Shown: positions 43,970-53,005, counted from the first letter of the stretch. The stretch: DNA of 62,349 bases from an uncultured Lachnobacterium sp. (GCA_900550545.1 URSS01000012.1:1-62349); one strand, 5' to 3'. Numbers and translations are program-made. The notes: generated by a model not told the origin, from the letters alone.

Positions 43970-44659
43970 CTATACCCCCGCCTCTATTTTATATCCAACG
44001 CCCCACACAACTTTCAGGTAACGTGGCTCCTTTGGATTGATTTCGATTTTCTCACGAATATGACGGATATGTACTGCAACCGTGTTGTCTGCTCCGATTG
44101 CCTCCTCATTCCAGATTGCCTCATATATCTGGCTGATAGAGAAAACCTTTCCTTTATTTTTCATCAAAAGAAGAAGGATGTTATATTCAATCGGTGTGAG
44201 CTTTACTTCCTCACCATCAACGGTAACCTTCTTTAAATCATCATTGATGACCAGGCCGCCCTCTTCATATATCGTCTCTCCCGGTGCACCATTCGACAAT
44301 GTTGTATATCTGCGCAACTGGGATTTGACCCTTGCAACCAGCTCCAGTGGATTGAACGGCTTGGAGACATAGTCATCCGCTCCTACGTTCAGACCAAGGA
44401 TTTTATCCGTATCCTGCGTCTTTGCTGAAAGGATAATAATTGGAATACTGCTCGTTTTCCGCACCTGAAATGTTGCACGTATACCATCCAGTTTCGGCAT
44501 CATCACATCTATGATCATCAGATCAATGGACTTCTTTTTCAATATCTCAATCGCCTGCTCCCCGTCGTATGCTTTTTCTACCGAAAAGCCCTCCTGCAGT
44601 AAATAGATTTCAATTGCTTCAACAATTTCTTTGTCGTCATCACATACCAGAATCGTCAT
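43970..44659 (-). CDS. OmpR-family response regulator
   Basis: 229 residues. The receiver has the acidic pocket (VCDDDKE, residues 5-11), phosphoacceptor Asp in MIIDVMMPKLDG (near 52), the Thr/Ser and Lys switch residues (IILSAKTQD; VSKPFNPLELVAR); residues about 130-229 form a winged helix (TPIEYNILLLLMKNKG, ADNTVAVHIRHIREKIE). It is the partner of the adjacent kinase. Its first 20 bases overlap the coiled-coil gene upstream, so the amidase / coiled-coil / regulator / kinase genes are coupled. Confidence 0.96.
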   Translation of the reverse strand: MTILVCDDDKEIVEAIEIYLLQEGFSVEKAYDGEQAIEILKKKSIDLMIIDVMMPKLDGIRATFQVRKTSSIPIIILSAKTQDTDKILGLNVGADDYVSKPFNPLELVARVKSQLRRYTTLSNGAPGETIYEEGGLVINDDLKKVTVDGEEVKLTPIEYNILLLLMKNKGKVFSISQIYEAIWNEEAIGADNTVAVHIRHIREKIEINPKEPRYLKVVWGVGYKIEAGV

Positions 44660-45506
44660 GCTGATGTCCTCCTATCAGATTTTTCCACACCTTCTGTATT
44701 CCATCTGTTTTCTCTTTTGTCTTGCCGGAATCCGCTCTTTCTTCTCCCTTTTCCTGCTCCTCTTTCCACTGGAAATAATCAGCATCCAGATTTACACGGA
44801 TTTCTGCCTGAAGTTTTTTCAATTCTTCATCTTCCTCGTCGTCATCGTCCGCATAACTTACACCTTTGTCCGCTTCCACTTCTTTTTCCGTCTCATCAAT
44901 TACTGACAGTCCCAGCTTATCCAGATATTCCTGATTAATTTTGATCTCCGTCTGACGGTTCGCATAAATAGAAACTTCCTCATCTTCTTCTGGTTTGCCT
45001 TCATTTTTCTGCTTTTCAAGTTCCCTATTACGTTCCTCTATGATTTTCAGATATTTCTCTGTATCGACCAGATCCTGCATCTGACTTTTCAGCTCCAGCT
45101 GATTTGTCTTGATACGGCGCTGTTCTATATCCATTTTTTCATTCAGATCCGCATAGATTTTGGAAACATTCTCATTTGATTCTTTCATAATATCGCGCAT
45201 ATGATTCAAGGCTTCATTCATATACATTACCGAAGCCGCATAGATATCTTCTGCCTTGTGGCTGGCATCCATGATAATAGTGTCTCCCTGCTTGCGGAAA
45301 TCTCTCTCTGCTTTGTCGCGACTGCTTTTTGTCAGTTCGTACTTCTCCTGCATTTGATACATGCATTGATTTAACGCACTCAATAAATCTAACATTTGCT
45401 GCTTATCAACAATTACCTTGCTCGGCTCTTTCGGATACTGTTCGCCTTTCGCCAACATCACATGAAGTGCACGAAGCACTTTCTCTGTATCATCCTGTAC
45501 TCCCAT
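44640..45506 (-). CDS. Coiled-coil protein in the two-component operon
   Basis: 288 residues, soluble, with a long coiled coil from about 35 to 175 (Gln/Glu/Lys-rich heptads) and very acidic sequence near 215-235. The coiled coil with RDKAERDFRKQGDTIIMDASHKAEDIYAAS slightly recalls DivIVA-like proteins, but the membrane-binding start of DivIVA is absent. I assign no function. It overlaps the response regulator by 20 bases and follows the amidase by nine, so it may join the signalling pathway to the wall enzyme. Confidence 0.75.
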   Translation of the reverse strand: MGVQDDTEKVLRALHVMLAKGEQYPKEPSKVIVDKQQMLDLLSALNQCMYQMQEKYELTKSSRDKAERDFRKQGDTIIMDASHKAEDIYAASVMYMNEALNHMRDIMKESNENVSKIYADLNEKMDIEQRRIKTNQLELKSQMQDLVDTEKYLKIIEERNRELEKQKNEGKPEEDEEVSIYANRQTEIKINQEYLDKLGLSVIDETEKEVEADKGVSYADDDDEEDEELKKLQAEIRVNLDADYFQWKEEQEKGEERADSGKTKEKTDGIQKVWKNLIGGHQHDDSGM

Positions 45507-45515
45507 CTCTACTCC

Positions 45516-46409
45516 TTACTGCTCCATAAATTGATCAATTCCATTTGCAATTCCATCTACAATTTTATACTGATAATCTTCCGTTGCCATCAGCGCATCT
45601 TCTGTCGGATTCGTCATATAGCCCATCTCAACAATCGTAACCGGCACCTGGCACCAGTTGATTCCACTCATCGTATCGGTCTCCCACACGCGCTCCTTTT
45701 TGCAGCCGGTGGCACTTACCAGACTATCCAGTACATCCGTCGACAGCTCCTTACTCTGACTGTACAACGCACTGTTATATGGGTTCGAAGACGTCTGACA
45801 GATCGTCATCGCACCATTGGCAGAAGTATTCTCCGCACCGTTTGCATGGATACGGATAAAAGCGTCTGCATTGGCATCGTTTGCCATCTGTGCACGCTCC
45901 GCATTACTAATATTAACATCATTTGAGGTACGAATCATCAACACTTCATACCCTCTGCTTTCCAATTCTTTCTGTAATTTCAATGCTACCTGCAAGGTAA
46001 GCTGATACTCTGCCAGTCCACTGGTCTCACCGTGTGTTCCGCCTGCAACTTTTGCCTTTTTCTCCGTTGCGCCCGGTCCCACTGGTTCCTTATCGGTATT
46101 CGCGGTCTTCTGATGCCCTGCATCGATTGCGATCAAATGTTTTGTATGCGCATTATCCGCCGTCTCGCTCTCCGTTTCTTCCGGTGCCTCTGTTTCGGCC
46201 TGTGTCTGTGTCTCAGTTTCTGTCTCCGTCGGGACTTGTGTTTCCGTCTCTATTTCAATCTGTGTATTTTCCTCTGTCTCCTCCTGGGATTCCTGAACTT
46301 CCACAGGAATATCCGCTTCCCGGGTTTTTGTGCCAAAGCCGCATCCCCAAAGAGATCCTGCCAGCATCGTCACACATAAAGTTGTCATCAAAAATTTCCT
46401 CATTTTCAT
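45516..46409 (-). CDS. Lipoprotein N-acetylmuramoyl-L-alanine amidase
   Basis: 297 residues. A lipoprotein signal ends in LAGSLWGCG, with the lipid-modified Cys near 24; a Glu/Thr-rich spacer of ~65 residues (repeating TETQ-type units) reaches across the wall. The Amidase_3 domain shows IAIDAGHQKTAN, the Glu in GLAEYQLTLQVALKLQ, FIRIHANGAENT and TIVEMGYMTNPTED. It cuts the muramic acid-alanine bond. Start 46409 follows AAGGAGAAAG. First gene of a four-gene operon. Confidence 0.93.
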   Translation of the reverse strand: MKMRKFLMTTLCVTMLAGSLWGCGFGTKTREADIPVEVQESQEETEENTQIEIETETQVPTETETETQTQAETEAPEETESETADNAHTKHLIAIDAGHQKTANTDKEPVGPGATEKKAKVAGGTHGETSGLAEYQLTLQVALKLQKELESRGYEVLMIRTSNDVNISNAERAQMANDANADAFIRIHANGAENTSANGAMTICQTSSNPYNSALYSQSKELSTDVLDSLVSATGCKKERVWETDTMSGINWCQVPVTIVEMGYMTNPTEDALMATEDYQYKIVDGIANGIDQFMEQ

Positions 46410-46441
46410 AATTTTCTTTCTCCTTAAATGCACTACAAATC

Positions 46442-46470
46442 ATTATAACGAATGCATTCCCGATGTGCAA
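46442..46470 (-). promoter_or_regulatory. Sigma-A promoter of the amidase / two-component operon
   Basis: Minus strand: TTGCAC (46470-46465), 17 bases, TATAAT (46447-46442), about 32 bases before the amidase start. Confidence 0.75.
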
Positions 46471-46590
46471 GATAATGAAATTGGTAATCTTATTTGTCGA
46501 TCCTGTTGCGCATTGGGCTACCGGCGACTTATACTAAAAGCAGTAACTGAATAATAGTTAATAAAAATATATCAATTACGGGAGGCAACT

Positions 46591-47235
46591 ATGCGCACAA
46601 GATCCGAAGCATTAACTTATGCACTTACATTTCCAGACACCTATCAGCAGGCGCCTTTTCATGATCCGAACTGGCAGCTTGTGCGGGTAAAAGGCAGTAA
46701 TAAAGCCTTCTTATGGACCTATGAGAAGGATGGTTTCATAAACCTGAATGTAAAAGTCTCCCCTGCATGGCGTGATTTTTGGAGAGATGCATTTGCGTCC
46801 GTCATACCGGGATGGCACCAGAATAAAGACAACTGGAATACCATCATTCTCGACGGCACCGTTCCGGATGATGCGATTAAAAATATGATTGCCGACAGTT
46901 ATGCGATCGTGACAAACAATCCTACCAGACGGATCTATGAAGCCGTCAAACAGATACCGAAAGGAAAAGTTGCCACTTACAGTCAGATTGCTGAACTCGC
47001 CGGAAATAAAAAGATGTGCCGCGCTGTCGGAAATGCATTACACAAAAACCCCAATCCATCCGAAATCCCTTGCTATCGCGTCGTAAATGCCAAAGGCGAA
47101 TTATCCGGCGCATTTGCGTTTGGCGGAGCTGATGAACAGGCAAACCGCCTCAGGGCAGATGGAATCGAGGTTCTTAATGGTAAAGTCGATTTAAAAAAAT
47201 ATGCAGTTCACGTTGTCGACGGACAACTGGAATAA
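46591..47235 (+). CDS. YjbR/MmcQ domain fused to O6-alkylguanine-DNA alkyltransferase-like domain
   Basis: 214 residues. Residues 1-100 match the MmcQ/YjbR DNA-binding-like fold (FPDTYQQAPFHDPNW; FINLNVKVSP). Residues about 110-200 match the MGMT DNA-binding/active domain: GKVATYSQIAELAG, RAVGNALHKNPNPSEIPCYRVV, with the acceptor Cys in PCYR where most enzymes have PCHR. It probably removes alkyl groups from guanine in a suicide reaction or acts as a lesion sensor. Good ribosome binding site (GGGAGG). It ends one base before the convergent Hsp70 gene. Confidence 0.9.
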   Translation: MRTRSEALTYALTFPDTYQQAPFHDPNWQLVRVKGSNKAFLWTYEKDGFINLNVKVSPAWRDFWRDAFASVIPGWHQNKDNWNTIILDGTVPDDAIKNMIADSYAIVTNNPTRRIYEAVKQIPKGKVATYSQIAELAGNKKMCRAVGNALHKNPNPSEIPCYRVVNAKGELSGAFAFGGADEQANRLRADGIEVLNGKVDLKKYAVHVVDGQLE

Positions 47236-47236
47236 A

Positions 47237-48991
47237 TTACAGAATTTCTGTTGCAGCCGTACGAAGTTCTGCCGTGGCGCGGCGGATCTCTGCGGACTGC
47301 TCTTCTGTTACATTACCGGGCTTGGTGTGGCTCACAAGTTTCTTCAGATAAGAAAGGCTGCTCTTGATCTGACGCTTTTTGGCTCCATCCATGCCTTTTT
47401 TCTTTTCTTTATAAGCATTCTCTACCTGACGAATCAAGGTGTCGGCTTCACTCCGGCTGTCAATGTAAGCCTTACGCTGTCCGTCGGTCGCTTCATACTC
47501 TGCTGCATCACGGATGGCACGCTCAATCTCCGCATCAGACAGATTGGAACTTGCAGTAATTGTGATTTCCTGATGTCTTCCGGTACCCAAATCCTTTGCA
47601 GACACCTGCACAATTCCGTTTGCATCAATATCAAATGTCACTTCAATCTGTGGCACACCTGCCGGTGCCGGCTTAATGCCCCGCAACTGGAAACGTCCCA
47701 GTAATTTATTGTCTTTGGCAAACTGCCGCTCTCCCTGTAGAACTTTTATATCCACAGAAGTCTGGAAATTTGATGCAGTTGTAAACACTTTACTGTACCT
47801 TGTCGGGATTGTTGTATTACGGTCGATCAGTTTTGTGGATATTCCACCCATCGTTTCAATTGACAACGAAAGCGGTGTTACATCCATCAGAATGATTTCT
47901 GCTGCGGAGGAACCTGCAACCAGTGCACCTCCCAACTTGCCACCCTGTACGGCTGCGCCTAAAGCTACGCATTCGTCAGGATTCAGATTCCTTGATGGTT
48001 CCCTGCCCGTGATTCTTGTAACTTCCTCGTATACGGATGGCATACGGGTAGATCCGCCGACCAGAAGAACCATGCCAAGATCTGCTGCCGTAATTCCGGC
48101 ATCACTTAACGCCTGCTGCACCGGACCGCGTGTACGCTCCACGAGGTCTCTTGTCAATTCATCAAATTTTGCCCGTGTGAGTGTCATTTCCATGTGCTTT
48201 GGTTCTCCTTTTACCGTAGTGATAAAAGGAAGATTGATACTGGTTGTCGAAGAGGACGATAATACTTTCTTTGCTTTTTCTGCTTCTTCCCGGACACGCT
48301 GCATCGCTGTCGCATCTTTGCGCAGATCAATGTGCTGTGTATGCAGAAATTCCATCACAAGATAATCTGTAACACGAGCGTCAAAATCGTCGCCTCCGAG
48401 ATGGTTATCTCCAGCTGTCGCAAGTACTTCGATAAGGTTATCTCCAATCTCGATCACCGAAACATCAAATGTTCCTCCGCCAAGATCATACACAAGTATT
48501 TTCTGTGGCTGTCCATGGTCGAGTCCATATGCCAACGCTGCAGATGTCGGCTCATTGATAATACGCAGTACATTTAATCCTGCAATTCGTCCGGCATCTT
48601 TTGTTGCCTGTCTCTGCGCATCGTTAAAATACGCCGGAACCGTAATGACCGCATCTGAAACCGTCTCTCCCAGATACTCTTCTGCATCCTTTTTCAGCTT
48701 CCGCAGAATCATGGAAGAAATTTCCTGTGGTGTATACTGTTTCCCATCAATCTTCGCACGATAATTGGTGCCCATCTCTCTCTTGATGGAAAAAAAGGTC
48801 CGATCTACATTGACGGCAGCCTGACGCTTTGCCGTATCCCCTACCAGACGTTCTCCATTTTTTGTAAATGCAACAACGGAAGGCGTCGTACGTGAGCCTT
48901 CCGCATTTGTGATCACAACTGGCTGGTCATTCTCCAGAACTGCAACACAGCTGTTTGTTGTTCCTAAATCTATTCCTATTACCTTACCCAA
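47237..48991 (-). CDS. Hsp70/DnaK family chaperone, stand-alone
   Basis: 584 residues. The ATPase domain starts with GKVIGIDLGTTNSCVAVLE, with VPAYFNDAQRQATKDAG, the phosphate-2 motif VYDLGGGTFDVSVI and VLLVGGSTRMPSV; the substrate-binding domain follows to the end. The translation start is best placed at TTG 48991, behind GGAGG at seven bases, giving the classical MGKxIGIDLGTTNS start; an in-frame ATG at 49036 has no site. It lacks the long acidic tail of canonical DnaK, and no grpE or dnaJ gene adjoins it, suggesting a second Hsp70. Confidence 0.93.
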   Translation of the reverse strand: MGKVIGIDLGTTNSCVAVLENDQPVVITNAEGSRTTPSVVAFTKNGERLVGDTAKRQAAVNVDRTFFSIKREMGTNYRAKIDGKQYTPQEISSMILRKLKKDAEEYLGETVSDAVITVPAYFNDAQRQATKDAGRIAGLNVLRIINEPTSAALAYGLDHGQPQKILVYDLGGGTFDVSVIEIGDNLIEVLATAGDNHLGGDDFDARVTDYLVMEFLHTQHIDLRKDATAMQRVREEAEKAKKVLSSSSTTSINLPFITTVKGEPKHMEMTLTRAKFDELTRDLVERTRGPVQQALSDAGITAADLGMVLLVGGSTRMPSVYEEVTRITGREPSRNLNPDECVALGAAVQGGKLGGALVAGSSAAEIILMDVTPLSLSIETMGGISTKLIDRNTTIPTRYSKVFTTASNFQTSVDIKVLQGERQFAKDNKLLGRFQLRGIKPAPAGVPQIEVTFDIDANGIVQVSAKDLGTGRHQEITITASSNLSDAEIERAIRDAAEYEATDGQRKAYIDSRSEADTLIRQVENAYKEKKKGMDGAKKRQIKSSLSYLKKLVSHTKPGNVTEEQSAEIRRATAELRTAATEIL

Positions 48992-49140
48992 GGCCGCTTC
49001 CTCCATTTCCTTGTACTTGCAGTCCTGCAGGTACATTTATCCTATTAATAACTGTAAGTCGGCAACCGTTTTGCGTCAAGGGATTCGGGCAAGATTTCAT
49101 ACATTGTTTATGCTTTTCATAATTCTTTTTGAATTATATA

Positions 49141-49773
49141 TTATTCTTGTGGCTTTTCCTCCACTCGACCTTTTTTCATACAATATACTTCATCACATAA
49201 TTCTTTAATATCTTCCGAATAGTGTGATGCAATAAGTATCAGTTTTCCCCTTTCCTTTTCCTTCAAAATACGTTTTCGAGCATCAGCAACAGAATCTGCG
49301 TCTAGCGCACTTAATGGTTCATCCAACACAAGCACCTTTGGATCTTCCAGAAACGCCATTGCAAGTGCCAATTTTTGTTTCATACCAAGTGAATATCTTC
49401 CAACTGCTTTTTTGTCTTCTGGTTGCAAGCCAAACATCCGTAATACTGTGCTAATCCGATACTTATCCGCTATTTTATGATATGATGCCACAATTTGTAA
49501 ATTTTTCCTTGCAGAATAATATGGAATATACTCTGGACGTTCAATAATAAAGCCAACATCCTGCATCAAATCTTTCTGTTCCACGCCATCCACTAAAATA
49601 GTTCCGGACGTCTTGTGCATCAATCCTAATAACACCTTAAACAATACAGTCTTACCGCTGCCATTGTCCCCGGTAAAACCATATATATGACCAGATTCCA
49701 AGGTCAGATTAATATCCAACAGAAGCGGAACTCCCTTTATTGTTTTATTTATATTATTCATCTCGATCCGCAT
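49141..49773 (-). CDS. ABC transporter ATP-binding protein
   Basis: 210 residues: Walker A GDNGSGKTVLFKVLLG (near 37), Q-loop region, signature GRYSLGMKQKLALAMA (near 130), Walker B VLVLDEPLSALD (near 155) and the switch His in LIASHYSEDI. It is short, as in exporters of peptides or in ABC-2 resistance pumps. Start 49773 follows AAAGGAG; the gene overlaps the first permease by 20 bases. Part of the AT-rich island. Confidence 0.95.
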   Translation of the reverse strand: MRIEMNNINKTIKGVPLLLDINLTLESGHIYGFTGDNGSGKTVLFKVLLGLMHKTSGTILVDGVEQKDLMQDVGFIIERPEYIPYYSARKNLQIVASYHKIADKYRISTVLRMFGLQPEDKKAVGRYSLGMKQKLALAMAFLEDPKVLVLDEPLSALDADSVADARKRILKEKERGKLILIASHYSEDIKELCDEVYCMKKGRVEEKPQE

Positions 49774-50668
49774 CGCCCAAATCTCCTTTCTTATAATAAA
49801 ATAGAATTCCAATGGCTGCCAGTATGCATAATACGATTCCGGCAACAATGCCATACTTCATCCATGGCATGAAGCTATCGTCTATTTTACACGTTGTAAA
49901 AAGCGGTTGAATCGTATATTTTGACAAATATAATGCACTTTTTCTCTGACCTTCTGGCTTTAAATTATTCCAATAATAAAAAACGCCACCCATATCCAAT
50001 CTTACATAACAGGAAATTGCCGCAAGAATAATTATACTTCCAATTCCATTGCGTACTTTTTTTGTTACATATGTAATGAAACCTGCAAATAAACCAAGAA
50101 AAGAAAAGCCTAATATACACCGAATCACCATAAGTAAAAAGACTACTGGCTCCGGGTAATCTATTATCCCAATCGGAAAATTTAATAATGCATTTGCCCC
50201 CACACCAAGTCTTGCTATTTGTCTTTGCATAACCTCAACAAATTTGGGCCATTCTAAAGAAAAATTGTGTAAACCAATTCCTCCCACAATTATTGCAACA
50301 AACAAAAACCAAAATACATATAAAGCAGAAAATATCACTATTTTTTCAATTGCATATCTGGCGCATTTGATACGTGAGCCATAACATAAAAGTTCCTTTT
50401 TCTCAAGGTAATCACCTTTTACAATATCTGGAATCAACAATATAAATCCCACGAAAAGGATACTTTGATAAAAATCATAATAACTAAGTATATGCATTAA
50501 TAATACTAAAACCGTCATACTTCCCTGATTCATATATGTAGAACTTATGTATCCCGTTGTAATATCTATTTGTTCAATCAAAGCCGCAATCAAAAGAGCC
50601 GTAATAAGTGCTATTTTTATTTGTAGCGAGGGTTTTTGGAGAATAATTTTTATTTGTTTCATCAGCAT
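49754..50668 (-). CDS. ABC-2 type permease
   Basis: 304 residues with about six membrane helices (near 15-33, 55-80, 105-130, 175-205, 215-235, 270-290) and large hydrophilic stretches after helices 2 and 5. It resembles no single named family closely but fits ABC-2 exporter permeases by gene order between an ATPase and another permease. Codon usage is AT-rich. GGAGGAAGAATAGG precedes the start, and ATG codons one and three are both possible. Confidence 0.85.
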   Translation of the reverse strand: MLMKQIKIILQKPSLQIKIALITALLIAALIEQIDITTGYISSTYMNQGSMTVLVLLMHILSYYDFYQSILFVGFILLIPDIVKGDYLEKKELLCYGSRIKCARYAIEKIVIFSALYVFWFLFVAIIVGGIGLHNFSLEWPKFVEVMQRQIARLGVGANALLNFPIGIIDYPEPVVFLLMVIRCILGFSFLGLFAGFITYVTKKVRNGIGSIIILAAISCYVRLDMGGVFYYWNNLKPEGQRKSALYLSKYTIQPLFTTCKIDDSFMPWMKYGIVAGIVLCILAAIGILFYYKKGDLGDADRDE

Positions 50669-50669
50669 C

Positions 50670-51578
50670 CTATTCTTCCTCCTCCAAATATCTGTTGCTC
50701 ACACAATGTTCCATACGTTTTGCTATGACTACCATTAAAGCAATTAAGAATATAAGCACAAAATAGTATATTCCGTATCCAAAAAAGGAATAATTTTCTC
50801 TTATGTAAAAATAAGATAATAAATCTGAAATGAAAGACCATTTATGCAGTAAAAGAGTCATTACATAAATCCATTTTTCATAGAGCATAACGAAAATTAC
50901 TGGTGAGGCATACAACATGACACGATTGTCTGTCCGAAAACCAACAAGCGCTGCAACCATACCAAATAATGTCCCTACTAAGAAAAAGCTTACGGCACCA
51001 AGTATCATCCATACCATAAAACCACAATTTTCAGTTACGCACACAGCACCAAAATAAATAGAATATGAGTATTCCATTGGCATATCCTTTTTAAAAAATT
51101 GTATTGTGTTATGTATAAATGGATTGTAATCAATTCCAATCTCGGCAAGAAAAATCAACAATATAAATACAGAAACCGCTAAAATTCCCCCCATAATACC
51201 ACTTGAGCAAAAACGACTCCAATAATATTTTTTTAATGTATTCCTTTGTATAATTTGCTGATAATATTTGTCTTTCCAATCATCTATTATGGAATATGCA
51301 AAAGCAAGTGCACCAATAAAAGGGAAAAAATTTCCAAAAAGTTGTAGTCCTAGAATTGATATTATTTCCGATTCTGCCGTAATAGTTAATCCATCTACAA
51401 ACCAGTCCAAAGATCCATATCCTTTTTGATAACGAACAATAGGATAATATGCTTGTAAAAAGATCAACGCTATAAAAACAATTGCAAAAATTCCTTCTAC
51501 AATCCAAAAACGCTTATTACATATTCCTCTTTTTATATCGATCCAAACCATAGAACCCACTGAATTTTGTTTTTTCAT
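50670..51578 (-). CDS. Second ABC-2 type permease
   Basis: 302 residues with about six membrane helices and a charged N-terminus (MKKQNSVGSMVWIDIKRGICNKRFW) typical of ABC-2 permeases whose first helix follows an amphipathic stretch. It probably pairs with the other permease as a heterodimer. Start 51578 follows GAGGTGATATCG; the upstream in-frame extension to 51650 has no site. It lies 90 bases after the small secreted protein gene. Confidence 0.85.
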   Translation of the reverse strand: MKKQNSVGSMVWIDIKRGICNKRFWIVEGIFAIVFIALIFLQAYYPIVRYQKGYGSLDWFVDGLTITAESEIISILGLQLFGNFFPFIGALAFAYSIIDDWKDKYYQQIIQRNTLKKYYWSRFCSSGIMGGILAVSVFILLIFLAEIGIDYNPFIHNTIQFFKKDMPMEYSYSIYFGAVCVTENCGFMVWMILGAVSFFLVGTLFGMVAALVGFRTDNRVMLYASPVIFVMLYEKWIYVMTLLLHKWSFISDLLSYFYIRENYSFFGYGIYYFVLIFLIALMVVIAKRMEHCVSNRYLEEEE

Positions 51579-51668
51579 TTTCGATATCACCTCATTTGCA
51601 TATCGGCCCATTTGCAAATGTAAACGGGCCGATATACGAAACAATTTCATAGTATTTCCTAAACATCA

Positions 51669-52106
51669 TCAAATTCCATTTCCATAAAATTTACCTTCAA
51701 TATGAATTGTACCATTAAAGTTCTTTTTCATAAATGCAGCTCGAATTGTTTGATTAGGATAATTTATTACATTTTCAAGATTTGCTTCTCCGCCCCTACT
51801 TATCAAACGCGATTTAGAAATTTGGTTCATTGATGTAGAATCACAGGTATATACATCAATTCCTGTTGCCTTTGAATCGCTAAACTCATTCATCGTAACC
51901 TTTGCCTTATAAGTATTGTTTCCAGTACTATTCGTATATGCTTCTACTCCACTATACAGTTGGATATCATATTCAATATACGATGTCGTTCCTCTTGTTA
52001 ATGCCCCTTCGTCGGTTCCATTAGCAGCTGCAAATGTTGGCACTGCAAGACTAAGTCCTAAAACTCCTGTTAAAACAACCTTACTCAAAAATTTTTTTAC
52101 CTTCAT
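51669..52106 (-). CDS. Small secreted protein 1 of the island, first gene of the ABC operon
   Basis: 145 residues with a clear signal peptide (LSKVVLTGVLGLSLAVPTFAAANG; cleavage near 26) and a ~118-residue mature part, probably beta-rich, with a single cysteine. I do not recognise the family. As the first gene before an ABC exporter it might be a bacteriocin-like product or a sensor of the toxic compound the pump removes; its Sec signal means the ABC pump is not needed for its own export. Start 52106 follows GGGAGGG. Confidence 0.75.
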   Translation of the reverse strand: MKVKKFLSKVVLTGVLGLSLAVPTFAAANGTDEGALTRGTTSYIEYDIQLYSGVEAYTNSTGNNTYKAKVTMNEFSDSKATGIDVYTCDSTSMNQISKSRLISRGGEANLENVINYPNQTIRAAFMKKNFNGTIHIEGKFYGNGI

Positions 52107-52150
52107 AGACAACCCTCCCGCGTATTAATATAGTTATTTGTTACATTTTA

Positions 52151-52179
52151 ATATTATCACACGCATATATCTTCGTCAA
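52151..52179 (-). promoter_or_regulatory. Promoter of the secreted protein / ABC operon
   Basis: Minus strand: TTGACG (52179-52174), 17 bases, TAATAT (52156-52151), about 45 bases before the ATG at 52106. Confidence 0.7.
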
Positions 52180-52209
52180 CTACTATTTAGTTTTTCTATA
52201 TATTGATTT

Positions 52210-52223
52210 TTAAATCGATTTAA
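52210..52223. promoter_or_regulatory. 14-bp perfect palindrome in the divergent island control region
   Basis: TTAAATCGATTTAA reads the same on both strands and lies between the divergent promoters, 31 bases upstream of the -35 box of the ABC operon and about 40 before the PadR gene. It is a candidate operator for the PadR regulator, by position only. Confidence 0.4.
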
Positions 52224-52260
52224 GATATTCTTAATTTGGTCTATATATAAGGAGATTTTT

Positions 52261-52620
52261 ATGAATAACAAGAGTAACTTTCGACGTGGATCTGTCGAAT
52301 TACTAATTTTACATTTACTTAATCAACAAGATTATTATGGCTATGAAATATCAACATTAATCAGAGAACAAACCGATGGCTATTTGAATATTCCCGTTGG
52401 TTCTTTATATCCCGCCCTCTATAAACTAATTGATTCTGGTTATATTTCAGACTACAAAAAACAAGTTGGACGTCGCCAAATAAATGTATATTATCATTTA
52501 GAAGATTCTGGACGTACTCATTTAAAACAACTATTAGAAGATTACTATGCAACCGCCAATGCTGTCCAAAAAGTATTAAAATATACTATTACAAAAGAAA
52601 ATGGGGAAAATAATGAATAA
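52261..52620 (+). CDS. PadR-family transcriptional regulator
   Basis: 119 residues, a PadR winged helix: FRRGSVELLILHLLNQQDYYGYEISTLI, then the wing region LNIPVGSLYPALYKLIDSGYISDY and a C-terminal dimer helix. PadR proteins usually repress efflux or detoxification genes until a ligand binds. It is divergent to the ABC operon, overlaps its HAAS-type partner by eight bases and is preceded by AAGGAG. Confidence 0.95.
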   Translation: MNNKSNFRRGSVELLILHLLNQQDYYGYEISTLIREQTDGYLNIPVGSLYPALYKLIDSGYISDYKKQVGRRQINVYYHLEDSGRTHLKQLLEDYYATANAVQKVLKYTITKENGENNE

Positions 52621-53005
52621 AAATGAAATTATCAACCAATATTTAAAATTGGTAAAAAAGCAATTTAAAAAATACCATACAAAGGATGAGCGATTTATCT
52701 CCGATTTGCGTAATGCTGTTGTCTGTTTCGCAGAACAACAAAATCCTTTGAATTATGAACAACTTATTTTACAATTTGGAGATCCACAAGAATTAGTTGC
52801 CAATTACTTTTCCGAACAATCACTAGACAAACAAAAGAAACACTTACAACTTTCCTGGAAAATAAAAACCGCTTGCATTATCATAACCTGTTTGGTACTC
52901 ATGTGTTGTTCCATATATGTTTTTAAAATGCATCAACAACATAAACAAGAATTAGATACTTTTATTCAAAAAGAAATTACTATACTTGAGGAGGATTCTC
53001 AATGA
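52613..53005 (+). CDS. HAAS-type (DUF1700-like) PadR partner with one membrane helix
   Basis: 130 residues. The N-terminal ~75 residues form the helical bundle seen in HAAS/DUF1700 proteins encoded next to PadR genes (RFISDLRNAVVCFAEQQ; ILQFGDPQELVANYF), followed by a membrane helix near 85-107 and a short outside tail. Such proteins are thought to link PadR to envelope signals, but the mechanism is not known. Start 52613 overlaps the padR stop; its own stop overlaps the next ATG (ATGA). Confidence 0.85.
   Translation: MNKNEIINQYLKLVKKQFKKYHTKDERFISDLRNAVVCFAEQQNPLNYEQLILQFGDPQELVANYFSEQSLDKQKKHLQLSWKIKTACIIITCLVLMCCSIYVFKMHQQHKQELDTFIQKEITILEEDSQ

Noticed and set aside
42575..44659. The two-component pair as the WalRK system acting on the WalR-type box at 9146-9162
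   Set aside because: The kinase lacks the HAMP-PAS layout of WalK and the usual walHIJ neighbours are missing, so the link cannot be supported.
45516..46409. Glu/Thr-rich repeats in the lipoprotein amidase as a possible DNA tandem repeat of special meaning
   Set aside because: This is an ordinary low-complexity wall-spanning linker after a lipobox.
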